DNA from: Adenanthera pavonina
Lineage: Eukaryota; Streptophyta; Magnoliopsida; Fabales; Fabaceae
Length of the DNA stretch: 64,000 nt
Reading direction: 5' to 3'
Assembly: GCA_026686845.1 (NCBI GenBank)
Contig: JAIVEN010000007.1
Location: 36,825,001-36,889,000, forward strand
Under the pieces are notes generated by a model, which worked only from the letters and a program-made list of their open reading frames with translations, searched no databases and was not told the DNA's origin. Numbering within the stretch: position 1 is the first letter of the stretch; every line of letters starts with the position of its first letter. Shown here one piece after another: positions 48,909 to 61,459 of this stretch. The position numbers and the translations under genes are program-made.

Positions 48909-51566
48909 TCACGACCTTTTCATGTGAGGCCAACGAAATGCATTAATTAATGAAAAAATCCCTTAGTGGAGAAATATTTCCGAATGTGCCACCGAGAGCA
49001 CATTGGGCACCTTGACTTTGTTGAAGTATAAAAATAATTCTATTGACAAAGGTATATTCTTCGGACTTCTCTATTTCTCTTTCTTTTCATGCAACGGCCA
49101 AATAATGATCTTGCCCTTCCTTTTAATACTCTAACCATAGAAGCAGTTTGCTCCGAATTAGCATCATTTTCATGTTTTCTCTCAATAATTTTCTTCATGT
49201 GTAATCTCTACCATCTATTTGATTTAAAAGGTGTGAGATCACTAATTGCAATATGAAATCATATACATTATTCATTAAATTATTACTATAAATAAGTAAG
49301 GTGTCTTGTTTTTAAGTGTATTTCATTTATAATAATAAATATAGACTATTAAATCAAATTAATTGTCCATTTGTAGAATAGTTTTTTTACCGTTCAATTA
49401 TAATCAATGGAGTAAATTACCTATGAAGAGATGTATTGAGATAAAGTATGGAGAAAATCGAAATCCATTTAGTTTCTGCATGGTTGTAAATATTTATTTT
49501 TTAATAAAAATATAAAATTTGACGATATTCATTTGTTAATAAAAGATTCTTTTACCCGAATCAAGCAGATTGAAGGTGAAAGTTAAAGTTAATTAACTAT
49601 TTTTATTTATCTAAAAATCATAACATTTTTTTCAAAATTACTCTTATTTAATCTCTTTAACTTTCTCTTTGAGATGCATTAACTAGGGGAATATTTTGAA
49701 AATACATAATAAATATCACTTTATATATTATAAAGAGTCATATATTTAAGACTGAAATAAAAAAGCCCTATATTTAGGATAGGCAGAATATTAATTAACA
49801 TGATCTTAATAATAATAGTAAATAACAATAATAGACAATGCCAGTCCATTTTTGTTTTATATATACACAGTGGTGAACCAAGGTTATATGTGGGAGGGGC
49901 TTTAGCCCCCCAAGATTTTTTTTTTAATTTTTTTTAATTTTTCATTATTATCAATCTTTACTAAAAGGAAGCATATCTACTTGGGCCCCCCTCAATATTT
50001 ATCCCTTACACAGTCATGGACTCACATTTTCTTTTCCAATTCTCTAGCGTTGTGTGTTTTTTATTTTAAGTTCTGTCTATTGCAGTCTTTTTCCCCTACT
50101 CCAATGCTATCTCACTCTATTTTATTTTACTTAATTTGTATTGAAAAGCTTTCAAAATAAATTTATCTAAGTTTTGCTTTATTAACTAATTTGGCCTAAT
50201 GCTAGTTGACAAGATTGGCCAAACATAAATGATATTGTTGTGCGATATAACTTATCAACATCCAATGCAAAATGTCACAACCTTATGAGTATTTGGAATG
50301 TTTTATCATTTTTATAATGAAAATTTTGATAATATTTATTATGAAAAATGTTGTCACCAATATGGCAAAAATTTTTGTAATATATGTTCCGCTCTTACGT
50401 TCTATCTTTTGGTTAATTGAACTTGACAATTCCTCTCTTACATTTAATGATGAATGTTCTTGGGAAAATTAAAATGCAAATTCATTATTGCAATACATAG
50501 TAGAGTAATCAATAAATCAATAGCTCAATATGCATAATATAATATTTTTAGACTATAATGAACTATGCAATATATTTGTAGACTGTAATGCATAGATATA
50601 TATATATATATAGTTTCACTTAAAATATAGTAAAACTAGAAACGAATTTTGTGTATGTGTTGCATAGGGTTTGGGGAAAAAAAATACATATTGTTTTAGG
50701 ACATATAAAAATGCCGCTTGTTATATATTTTATATTGAATATTGTTTGGGATAAATTAACTGTTGTGTTAGGTTGAAAAAGGTAGTGCGGGAGGCATAGG
50801 AAATACTAGTAGTATCGGTAGGATGTCCCACAAGGAGGATAATGCCGGAATGAATGAATGCGTTGAATAGCACCAAGCAAACAGCACCGACGCTTCTGTT
50901 TTTAGCCTTCCAAAATTCCAGCCATAAACCAAATGCCAAAATACCATTCACAATATTCATATTCTTTTTAAATACAGCTGGTATTTTAGGAACATTAAAT
51001 AAAATTTTCTTATTTAATTAAACATAAAAATTAGGATTTTTTTAAGCATCAAAGATATTTCCAACTGGCTGACAAAAATTAATCATTTTAATAGCTATAT
51101 ATCACTAAATTAGACTTTGTTTCTCCCAATTTAAGCTTTAATTTTTGAAGCTGGTTTCTTTAAGACCGTGTACCCACAAATTCAAGGGCTACTGAGGTGG
51201 GTCTATATATCAAGATTATTCCTGGAAGATTTTAGGCAGTCTCTGTTATTCTTGTTATTATTATTACTATTGCTACTAATACATCTTTTGCAAGATGTGT
51301 TTACCAGTGATGAGAATTACCGCATTCCTCTACTGATTTATCGATATTCATTTCTGAATCAAATAATAGTTTTATTAACCATTAAAGTCACTGGATTATA
51401 ATGTTGAACATTAAATGCATAATTAATTAAACGTTCAGTAAATTTGCTAGTTGAGCAAATGCTAGTAGTATTTCGTAGCAACAAGACCATTGCCACAAAA
51501 CGAGATTAATTACTGCGTTTTTAAATATACAAGTTACAGACTTTAAAAGCAATTTGTGAGTTACTA
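48909..51566. other. AT-rich intergenic DNA with a probable decayed MITE
   Basis: No supported gene. A segment at about 49560-49790 resembles, in inverted and decayed form, the Stowaway-like family at 58188-58453 (shared AGTTAATTAACTATTTTTA-type and CTATATTTAGGAT end). A minus-strand frame at 50730-50960 (76 residues, LAFGLWLEFWKAKN and IILLVGHPTDTTSISYA) is less AT-rich than its surroundings but matches nothing I recognise. Confidence 0.45.
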
Positions 51567-51786
51567 CTCTCTGCCATATTATAAGATAATATTTATTATA
51601 TTTTTAAAATTTATAAAAAAAAAATTAAAATTTTTTATTTTATCCCTATTAATTTCACTTATTTTATTTAATATAATATCAATTATTATACTAATAACAC
51701 AATAAATATAGAATAAAAATAATAAATTATTATATATTACCTTATATTATAGAATAAGAAAATATTTTCTTATGGGATGAAGGGAG
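51567..51786. mobile_element. Stowaway-like MITE
   Basis: A 220-bp element with ends CTCTCTGCCATATTATAAG and CTTATGGGATGAAGGGAG, inverted repeats of the CTCCCTCCGTCCCA type, flanked by TA dinucleotides (51565-51566 and 51787-51788), as expected for Tc1/Mariner-derived MITEs. No coding capacity. Confidence 0.7.
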
Positions 51787-51788
51787 TA

Positions 51789-54383
51789 TATATTGAATAG
51801 ATTAATTGGATGTGTCTGTCTAAACTCACGCTCTCCTTAATTTCTTCGACTGGATCATCCAAATCACACAGATGTGACCCTTTCTTAACCAATTTTTTCT
51901 AAAATGTTTCTTATGTTACATAATATCTTAAAATATGAATGTTATGTCAATCGCAGTCCAATTCAAATGGTCATGTGTATTTTACTATTTGGTAGGCTTT
52001 GTATAGTATTGGAACCCTGAGAAGCACTGGCTTATAACATATATTTGTTCATAAAAACATAATTTTTTTGGAATTGAAAAAGTTAAAAATGAAGTTTTTT
52101 TTTTGTTCAAAAGAAAACTATGATTTGTCGTCTTTGCTTGAAATTTATCCACCAATAAATGCATTTTTGTTCAACCAAGTTGGTTTTCGCTGCTCACGGA
52201 GGACCAGCCCTGTCTTCCCGTTCGCATTAAAATGATTTTACACTCACAAAATATCCGTTGGCCAGAAAAATATTCATAATATAATATTTTAAATTTTAAA
52301 ATTATTTAAAATAATTGCAGATTACTGTACAGAATTTTAGTTACACAAAGAAAAAGAATAGTTCAAAGTATCAGGGTAAAAATTTTTATGTTAAAACATT
52401 TTTAAAATTTAATATCGTTAAAGATAAATATCTTAAATTTTAAGTCTTAATCTGTAATTTTATGTTAAAATTGGTATTATTATTATTAAGTTTTTTTTAG
52501 CTAGTTGGACTTACGAATGGTATAAAATTATTATTATTATTAAGTATTAAAGATTAGAGAATATAACTTCAGGATTCTAAATGTGAGACACCTTTCAAAA
52601 GTTTTCATTATTCTTAGAGACTCCTTCCAAAAGTTTTTTTTTTATTTTAATTTAAGCTTTGTTTCTTTTGTTTTCCTGATGGCATTGATAAGCTATAATG
52701 TTACTATTAATGAGCACTCCATTAGTTTCTTCTTTATTATCACTTTTAAAGAAGACTTTTTATTTTTATTTATATGTAATTTTAAAATTTTATAATAATA
52801 TTAATTATTATTTTTAATTATACTTTTATCGTTCATTTTAGTAAAAGTTAAGAATTATAACACCAATTGTTCTTTTTTAATATATTAAAAAATGTGATAC
52901 CTATGCTATAAATCATATTTTAAAATATTTCAATTTATATAACTAACTTTTAATTTCTTTTAATATATATGAGATAGTTAAAAATAATTAAACTTTGAAC
53001 CAGAATAATATATATGCTAAATTCTTAAACAACAAATAAAAACTGACTTAGGGGGCACTTGAACTTCCCTCTTGTGGTGGATCTTAAGCACAAGTGCATG
53101 CACGTTGGATCAAATAAGAATATGTGGCTGAGGCCTGAGGGAGAATATTAATTAGTGAAAACTGATGGATATTTTTACCCTCCCTTTGATTTGATGAATG
53201 AAGGGAAAAGAGGGAGAGGGGGAAAAATTCAGAAAGAAAATAAAAAGAAATTTAAATACTCTCTTATTTAGTTTTTTTTTTCTTATAGTATTTCCCTTCC
53301 TCAATTTTTTCTTCAATTCAAATAAAACCTTAAGAATTTCTTTAAATGCAATCAATCTAATCTATGTTTGCCCATCATGTTCATGTAGTAAGACATAATT
53401 AGCGTGCATTCAAAACCCCAGTGGCTTATCAAACCCTTTGTCGGGACTCAAATCTTTGCCATCGCTTGAGTGATGAGTACCAAGTGAAACGTGGCATGTA
53501 ATAATATTATGCCCATAATTAACAAATATGCTCCTTTCATCGAATCATATAATGTAAACTAAGAAAAATCATTAAAATTAATTGAGCTTAGAAAATTATT
53601 ACTCCAATAAAATTATTTTAAAATATTCTTCACTGAAATCATTAAAAGTGACTTTCTTTTTCCGCATATAGAGATTAAATAAAAAAAACCTCCTTCCACT
53701 AAAATAATCATGAAAAACACACATATAATGCTTAACACAATTTATAAAAGGTCTTGAAAAGGTCTTTTATAGTAATTAGGATTAGTGAGAGTATCATATA
53801 AAAAAAATAATAGTAAAACCTTACTAGCTTGTTGAACAAAGAAGATGTCATAATAAATGTGGCCCTGCACTGAATTATAATGAGCTTTGAAATCCGCATG
53901 GTACAATATAGTTGTCCGTGTGAAACAATAGGCATTCCATTAAATTCCGCTGGCAGCACTAAATATAATTTTCTTTTCTTCGTTTATTTTTTGAGAAGAG
54001 AAAAACATAAGTTATCTTATTTGATCTGTCGAAAATTAGGTCAGATTAATATATAAATTAAAGCAAAAGTATATATGCAACTTATAGTTTATCCACATAT
54101 ATGTGTGTCCGCGTGAATAATACAAAATGATGGCTTGCTTTGAGTCATAATGCAAAATATTAACGTTGAACTGAGACATACAAGGTACATTATCCTTTTA
54201 GCTTTAAAAAAAAATAGGTTGAAGATCCATTTTAATGTATCCAATAAAAATAAGAACAAAGAAAAGTACCCGTAAGAAATTGAAAGCGCCGACTTAGATG
54301 CAGTCATATGAAGAAATCGCTCGCAATGTTACAATGTTAACAATGAATTGGTCAATTAGCAACGATGGAAATAAAGTACGATA
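51789..54383. other. AT-rich intergenic DNA, no supported gene
   Basis: No gene or structured element identified. The overlapping frames at 53152-53398 and others are low-complexity Lys/Phe-rich translations. Confidence 0.5.
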
Positions 54384-54385
54384 TA

Positions 54386-54803
54386 CTCCCAAAGATCCTA
54401 TTTACAAGGTATAAGTGTTATTGATCAATGCATAGGGATTAAAGAGAGTTAATTATACTCTTAAAATTATAAAAAAATTAGTATAAAATTTCAATTTTAT
54501 CCCTATTTCTCAATTTAAGTAGTAATAATTATTTTATTAATCTCATATTATAAGTTAATATGTGAGGTTTTATGTATATTAAAAAATAAAAATAACATCC
54601 GTAAATTTCTAAAAGTAAATTTCTAAAAAAAACTTAAACATTTCTATTTTACCCATAATAAATATTTTTTTTATAATTTCAACACAATTTATAATATTAT
54701 ACATTGCATTAATGAAAGATAAAATTGACAAATAAGACCATATTACCTTATATTATGAGATAAAAAATTTTATTTGTTGTTTTATAATACGAGACGAAAG
54801 GAG
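54386..54803. mobile_element. Stowaway-like MITE (probable)
   Basis: A 418-bp segment with ends CTCCCAAAGATCCTATTTAC and GAGACGAAAGGAG, flanked by TA on both sides (54384-54385 and 54804-54805). The length exceeds the 220-270 bp of the neighbours, so it may be two overlapping copies. Confidence 0.5.
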
Positions 54804-54805
54804 TA

Positions 54806-55244
54806 TATAGAGAAAGAGAGTGTGTTAAAGTATAGAACAATTTACAAGATAATAAAATTATAAAATAAAATAAAAATGCATATACAAATATGACACTATA
54901 TCTTATAAATAGAATTAAATAAATCTTCTAGATAATATTTTATAAATAGGATTGGAAACCGTATTTATTTAATTAATTAACCAAGTAGTGGTACACCATG
55001 GAAAGATGTCCGCCGTATCTCCACCTCTTCTCATCTTTGCCGTCCTTGAGAAATTAACACAGTGTGTATATATATTGACCATAATTAAATTTAAAATTAG
55101 GTTAGCTTAGGCCTTCCATATGGTACGGCATTGTCAAAGCCCACAGGGAAATGCGTGTTATTCAAATTCCAGAAGATGATAGATGATGAGCGAGATCCAA
55201 GCGTGTAAACAGCATCAAAGTGAGAGCTAGCAAAATAAGTGCTA
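54806..55244. other. Intergenic; unassigned small open frames
   Basis: Around 55090-55250 the composition is less AT-rich. One minus frame reads SSHFDAVYTLGSRSSS and FPVGFDNAVPYGRPKLT; another reads a hydrophobic ILLALTLMLFTRLDLAHHL. I recognise neither and cannot support a gene. Confidence 0.3.
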
Positions 55245-55512
55245 CTTCTTCTGTTTTTTTTTTTAATTTTTTTTAATATATATGTCAAATCATATATATT
55301 AAAAAAATTAATCTTACTTAACTATCTTAATTTTTACAAAAATAAAGATATTTTTCTAAAATTACTTTATTTAATCTCTTTCTCTATCTTTTTGAGATAA
55401 ATTAAATAGAAACATTTTTTAAAAAATGTGTAATTAATACTACCTTGTATTTTAAAAAATAGTCTTATATTTTGGATCAAGACAAAATGTCTTATATTTA
55501 GGATCAGAGGAG
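55245..55512. mobile_element. Stowaway-like MITE, same family as 58188-58453
   Basis: A 268-bp element with TA on both sides (55243-55244 and 55513-55514). Its right end reads CTTATATTTAGGATCAGAGGAG, the inverse of the left end of the 58188 copy, and the interior matches that copy in reverse (TTAACTATCTTAATTTTTAC and ATTTAATCTCTTT). Confidence 0.6.
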
Positions 55513-55514
55513 TA

Positions 55515-57060
55515 GATAATAAGAAAAATAAAAATTAAATATTGGACAGATAAATAAGAAAGACAAGAACGTGGATGCGTGGATCCAATTCCATGGAGGC
55601 TCCGAATAAAAGAATGAAGACCAAATTAGTGAAACAAAAGATGTGAATAAGACCTAATCACCATTGACTAGCACTGATCAGCTATTATTATATATTAAGG
55701 CAAAGTATCTGACTCAAAACAAATGACTTTGTCCTTTTACTGTATTTATATTTGCAGCATAATTTGTCAATATTGATTATTATTCATTCAAAAGTAGTTA
55801 CTGTCACGCACGCAGTCAACCTAAATTTCTCCATTGGTTTACAGTTGGATTATCACTTATCCTCTTTTTCAGCCTAATTTTCGGGGCAATGCCACAAAGA
55901 TGAAACTTATCCCTTTCTTCACCCTTATAGTGCTTTAAATTAAAGACAATGCACTGGGGCTCTACCAATTTCTACCTCCTCTTATAATTCTTCATTTTTC
56001 TCTCTTAATTTTTACCCAAAAAAAAACAAATATATAATCTTTATTAAAATTTTTTTCTGGGTAAAAAGTTTCTGAATGGATTTGAGTACTACACTTACAA
56101 GAGGGAGACTTGAAGGCTTATTTCATATTACCATTTGGAATTTTGACATCCCAGCCCAAAGTTAGAATACAGCCCAATTTATTAGCTATAAGGAAGGTCC
56201 ATCTATGTGTTTTTGTGTGTGAGAGCTGGATTACATTTAGTATAATATAATAAATTAATAATAATACACCGTTATATTTAATAATTTTGATCATGAAAAA
56301 TGTATGTAATTTGTATATTAATATCATTGTTGCTTGAAGTTATTAGAAATTAGTATTTTGAGTATCAAAATGAGATGATCGCTAAAATAAAAAAATGAAT
56401 TATATATTTTTTATGTCAATTAAATATACTTGTCTGCAAAATGAACAGAACCAATAAAAAATACATGTTATGGAATATATTAGTAAAACATGTTATGGAA
56501 TATATAAGTAACTCTCATGTTACAATGTGTAAAATATGAAAAGTTATAAAAAGTATTCCATACAGCACTTAATATAAGTCATTTTAAATAATTTAAACAA
56601 AATCAATAAAAATTAGTTACATAAATAAAATTATCTAAAAATTATTTTGATTTCCATATTTATCCCTAATAAATAACATAAACTTAATAGGATATTGCAC
56701 TTTCTATAGCAATTAATACTCCATAAAGTAATTTTTATTAGGATTATATAAAATATAATAATAGAAGGTGACTCATATAAATAATACAAGGGGGAAGCAA
56801 TAGTATTCATTTTGGACCCAATATGAATTAATTTTTGTTTTTGGTAAGGAGACGTGACTGAGTAAGAATAAAACATGTGGGCTTTTTTTTGGGCCAACAT
56901 GTGGGCTTGGAATACATTAAAGAGTACCTCGTGAAAATGACTGTTATTAACGTGGGATTTTTTTTTTTGCTCAAAGTGACTGTTATTAATGTGGGATTGA
57001 TACCCTCCAACAAAATTGACAATATGGTACACCCAACTACGTTTTTCTCCCTTCTTCGGG
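55515..57060. other. AT-rich intergenic DNA, no supported gene
   Basis: No gene seen. A short duplicated phrase, TGACTGTTATTAA-GTGGGATT, occurs twice near 56938-56960 and 56978-56999, and CATGTGGGCTT occurs twice near 56874 and 56900. The minus frame at 56631-57077 is a product of these repeats. Confidence 0.5.
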
Positions 57061-57450
57061 CCGGTTTGATTATCCATTTTATAAAATTAATTTAAGATAA
57101 ATAAAGTTTATAAAAATAAAGTTTAGATAAAGTAAGTTTATTATATGTTGTTATGTTTGGATATTCTTTTTGTAAAAGTAAGTTTGACAAAAAATCTGTT
57201 TGGATGATAAGGGTTAAAAGTGCTTTTAGATGTATAATATAGAGTAAATTTGCTTCTCCTTTTCCAAAATCCATATTTTGTTAATGGAAAAATAACTTTT
57301 TTCCTCATTTTCCAAAATTACAGTTTAATCCATTTTTCATTTTTCAAAAAATTAGTTTGTATTTGACTTGTATTTGACCAAATACATCTTTTAGAAAACT
57401 ATGGTTAAAAATCAAGGTTTCTTTTTATAAAAAGGGAACCAATTAAGCAC
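57061..57450 (+). mobile_element. MITE-like element, copy A
   Basis: About 385 bp, clearly homologous to 57690-58055 in the same orientation (shared GTTATGTTTGGATATTCTTT, TTTTAGATGTATAATATAGA and TTTGTATTTGACTTGT-type blocks). Ends are approximate; they resemble GGGCCGGTTTGATT and AACCAATTAAGCAC, weak inverted repeats of the GTTTGGTT type. It carries an extra insertion of about 19 bp near its start. No target duplication was resolved. Confidence 0.6.
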
Positions 57451-57689
57451 TTATATATGTAACTAATGAAATAATTTTGTATAAAAAAACTAATGAAATA
57501 ATTATGGCATTCTCCCTTCACTTAGCCCTTTCTTACATTCTTCATTCATCTTACCGTACTAAAAAGTTTTAGGGGCTCATGAGTTCACATACACCCTCAC
57601 AGATGAACATTTATACAACAAAATTAATGTCCTGCATTGAACTCAGATGTTAATAAACCATATTGTACTTAATTGCATCTCCACCTTCT

Positions 57690-58055
57690 ATGGACCCGTT
57701 GGGTTTCCGTCGTGTAAAATTAAGTTAAGATAAATGAAGTTTAGATAAAGTAAGTTTATTGTAAGTTGTTATGTTTAGATATTCTTTTTGTAAAAGTAAA
57801 TTTGACAAAAAATCTGTTTGCATGATAGGGGTTAAAAGTACTTTTAGATGTATAATATAGAATAAATTTGTTTCTCCTTTTCTAAAATCCATGTTTTATT
57901 AAAGGAAAAGTAACTTTTCATCTCCTTTTCCAAAACCACAGTTTAACCCACTTTTCATTTTTTCAAAAGTCAGTTTGTATTTTATCTGTGTTTAGCCAAA
58001 CACATCTTTTAAAAAACCATGATTTCTTTTTCAAAACGGACAACCAAATAGGCAC
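57690..58055 (+). mobile_element. MITE-like element, copy B
   Basis: About 365 bp, a direct-orientation copy of 57061-57450 roughly 630 bp away. Ends GGACCCGTTGGGTTTCCGT and ACGGACAACCAAATAGGCAC are imperfect inverted repeats. TAT flanks both ends and may be a 3-bp target duplication. Confidence 0.6.
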
Positions 58056-58187
58056 TATATATCTTCTCATCGGTTTGGTTCATTTTTACGAAGTCAAAAT
58101 ATAGGAATCTGGATTTCATTCCCATGTTAAGACAGTTTGGTTGCAAGAATTTTTTTTTTCTACCTCAAAAAGCTAATTACCAAAATA

Positions 58188-58453
58188 CTTTCTCCGATCC
58201 TAAATATAGGATATTTTATCCTGATGATAAATATAAAATCTTGTACAGTATAAGATGTAGTATTTATTAGACATTTCCAAAAAAATATTCATATTTAATA
58301 TATTTAAAGAGAAAGAGAAAAAAATTAAATAATAATAGTTTTGAAAAAAATATTAAAATTTTTGGAGAAATTAAGATAGTTAATTAACTTTAACTTTTAT
58401 TTTTAATTTACGTAATTCGATTAAAATTATCTTATATTAAGAATTAGATGAAG
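58188..58453. mobile_element. Stowaway-like MITE
   Basis: A 266-bp element with ends CTTTCTCCGATCCTAAATAT and TTAAGAATTAGATGAAG, flanked by TA (58186-58187 and 58454-58455). Best preserved member of a local family that also occurs at 55245-55512, in decayed form near 49560-49790, and probably at the window end. Confidence 0.65.
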
Positions 58454-58980
58454 TATTAAGAAAGAAAATTACTCTAAAAAATGAGAGGAATCCTCATTTC
58501 CATACCCCAGAATCATTAATATCAAGTCCGAAATATCCTTAACTCTATCTTCCATTAACGTTGTTTCTGTAACAGTTTTTTCAACCAAAAAGAAAAAAAA
58601 AAGGTGCCTTCACACCTTCATTTTGTGAAAATGAATTTGATAAACTAAAAATATAAAATTTAAAACATATTTTTATTTATAAAAAAATTCAATAAATACT
58701 CCATTCAATCTGTAAAAATTGTTTTGTTAAGATTTTTCATACCGATTAAAGAAGCCATTAAATGATCAAAATATTGTAAAATTTAGTAGTATTTTATCAA
58801 ATTATTTTCAATTTAAATACTCTTTTAAATAATTCATTTCATATTAATAAAAAATAAAATTATAAAATAAATAATATTTTATTAAAATTTTAAAATGATA
58901 AATATTATTAAAAATATTAAAAAAGCTAAAGTGACCCTTTTTAGAAATGGAGAGGAGAGTAATGTTTTAAGTTTTATACA

Positions 58981-58989
58981 AATAACAAA
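58981..58989. repeat. Target-site duplication, left copy, Mutator-like element
   Basis: AATAACAAA, repeated exactly at 63840-63848. The 9-bp length is typical of Mutator-like transposons. Confidence 0.8.
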
Positions 58990-60302
58990 GGTTTTTTTAG
59001 CATGAAATAACGAAAAAATAAAAAAATTATCAAAATATGATATGTCAGATAATGTTTACTAAAATATAATACACAAAGTTGACTGTTAGTAACGTGATTC
59101 GAGTCTGTATTAAAAAATCGAAAAGGTGACAATGTGATTTTAGATCTAACAAATTTTTTTATTAATAAAAAGGTGACTTTGCCTTTATTTTTTTTAAAAT
59201 ATTTTTTTAATTGTTGAATTATTTAAATGAACTTTCTCATCCTATTTAAATGACCAATGCTTCCTACTACATTCAGGTTAACTTTTTACTCTATCCAAGT
59301 GAGCTTATACCATTTCTAAATATGATTCTTTACGGGAAGTATTTTGTATATGGATCTGAAATTATTTTTTTTACATTAAATAATTATTAAGAAGATATAA
59401 ATTTAATTAAAAGTGCAACAAATATTAATTAATAATTAACTATATTTATATAAGTGTTGTCTCAAATTTTCTCATCCCTAAATTTATATTATATACACAT
59501 GCTTTATTTTTTAAACATTTAAATATCATATTAAAGTTGCATGAAGAGGTAAAAAATCATTGTATGGTGTAAACACCCCATTTTGTCTAGACATTTTACA
59601 AAAATAATAAAATGAAATAAAATAAAATAAAATAAATAGCAAAAAAACAAAACAAAAAAACAAACAAACAAAAAAGAGAAAGAAAAAAAAACAAACAAAA
59701 AAAACTAATAAAAAAAACTGCCTAAAAAAACACCGGGGGGAGGGGGCATTTGGGCCCAAGATGCCACGAGCCCAATTGAGGGCTCGTGGACTTGGGCCCC
59801 TAAAGGTCCACGCCCTAAGCAACTAGGGCGCAGACCACTGGAAAAAGGAACGAAGCAGAGGGAGCACAGCTGTACGGGAGATCGAAAAGGAAGGGAATCG
59901 CGGGAGGAAAACAGAGAAGCAGTTTGGAAAATCAGCGAGAGCCACGCCAAGGGAGTAGCAAACCGAAAGAAAAGAAGCGCAAGGGGTCAGCTGAGCAAGA
60001 AGCAGACACGCGAGCACAAGGATGAAAAGGAAGAGGCAGCGTGAAAGGAAAAGGAAGGAAAGCATCGGGAGTTAGAGAGAAGGAGCTGCAGACTGAGAGA
60101 AAAGAAAAGCGATCTGGGCAAGGAAGCAGAGAGACAGGAAAAGAAGTAGGGGGAACAGCCGCGGAAACAGGAAAATCGGCCGTGAAAATAGAGGGAGCCA
60201 GAGAAGACGTACACGAAAGGAAAAAATGACGAGGAAGCCGCGGGTGTGAAGTAAAAAGAAAAGGGGAAAGGCGATGGCAGGAGGACCACACACTCGGGAG
60301 CT

Positions 60303-60313
60303 CTATAAAAGCC
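60303..60313 (+). promoter_or_regulatory. TATA box of the Tat/Ogre-like LTR
   Basis: CTATAAAAGCC within the purine-rich U3, giving a predicted start near 60340 and so a U3 of about 0.77 kb and an unusually long R-U5 of about 2.4 kb. Confidence 0.6.
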
Positions 60314-61435
60314 GAGAGCGAGCCAGAGAAGTGGGGGGAGAAACCGAGAGTAAGAAAAGGAGGGAGGACGAAGAGGCCGAGAGGAATTGCAAGAACTGGG
60401 AGACCAAACACCGGAGACCGGGAATGTGAAGCTGGAAAGGGGAGGAACTGGGAGACCAAAGGAACCCGAGACCGAGAACTGAGAGGGTACTTGGGGAGAC
60501 CGAGACAAAAGGGAGTTGGAGGTTGGAGGCCAAATTGGAGATGAGGTGCAGTAGCTAATCACAGAGTGGCAGAGACTCTGGATTCGGTAATTCGTGTTCT
60601 AATTGTGCTTCCCTTACCGATCAACATTCTTTTCTTAGATGCCCCAATCCGGTTTTCTGTGTTGTTGGATCCGGGATCTTGGTTGTTCATATTTGTTCTG
60701 AATAACTTATAAGTCTTTGGCTTGTTTACTGAGTAATTGGGATATTTGAGCATGTTTACTGAAGGTCAGTTTTGTTAACATTACTTGATTACCAATGGAT
60801 TGGGTTCTTCAGATAAGCACTCGATTGGTTTAATGCCGTTGGATTTATTCGTAGTGGAAATCCCATGAGTGCTTCGTGTTTTGCCATCTCTCGGTGATTC
60901 TGTGTTTATTAGATGTTCATTGTTAGAGCATTAGGTGGGGATGGAAAATTAAGCTTTGAAGGACCTTTTTTGTTCGTTCTGATTGTGAATTTTGTGCCGT
61001 TAGAAAAGGGCCTGAGCTAGGGAAATGGCTTTAACGTTTTGACTCGCTTTTGGCCTCTAGGATTGGGAATTTGCTTTAATGTTTTTGACTTGTTTTCTCA
61101 TGGGCCTGAGCTTGGAATTTGCTCTAATACTTTAACTTGTTTGGTACTTTGGTTTGTTTTCTTATGGATCTGTCCTTGGGAAGTTGTTAGGAGTATTTGG
61201 TGTCGTTACCTTATGGGCCTAGCATCACGAAATTTGTTGGCCCAAACATGAATCATGTATGTGGGCTATTCCATCCTGGTTGATTTGTGGTTAAATTTGC
61301 AACTTCATTATCCATTACACTCTTTATTGTTCGTAGAGCAAATTTAAGTACTCTGATTACCTCTTATCCGGTTATCCTCTTGATTATAATTTTTCAAATG
61401 TTATTGTTCTCATAAAAATAAATAAAATAAGAAAA

Positions 61436-61459
61436 TAATAATAATAATAATAAATAAAT
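61436..61459. repeat. (AAT)n/(AAAT)n simple repeat
   Basis: A short run of AAT and AAAT units in the R-U5 part of the Tat/Ogre-like LTR. Confidence 0.8.

Noticed and set aside
56631..57077. 148-residue minus frame
   Set aside because: Built from short repeated phrases and AT-rich DNA; no domain.
59932..60562. Long overlapping minus-strand frames (191, 175, 81 and 80 residues)
   Set aside because: They lie in a purine-rich plus strand inside the Tat/Ogre-like LTR. Pyrimidine-rich complements lack stop codons, and the Ser/Pro/Phe-rich translations have no domain.
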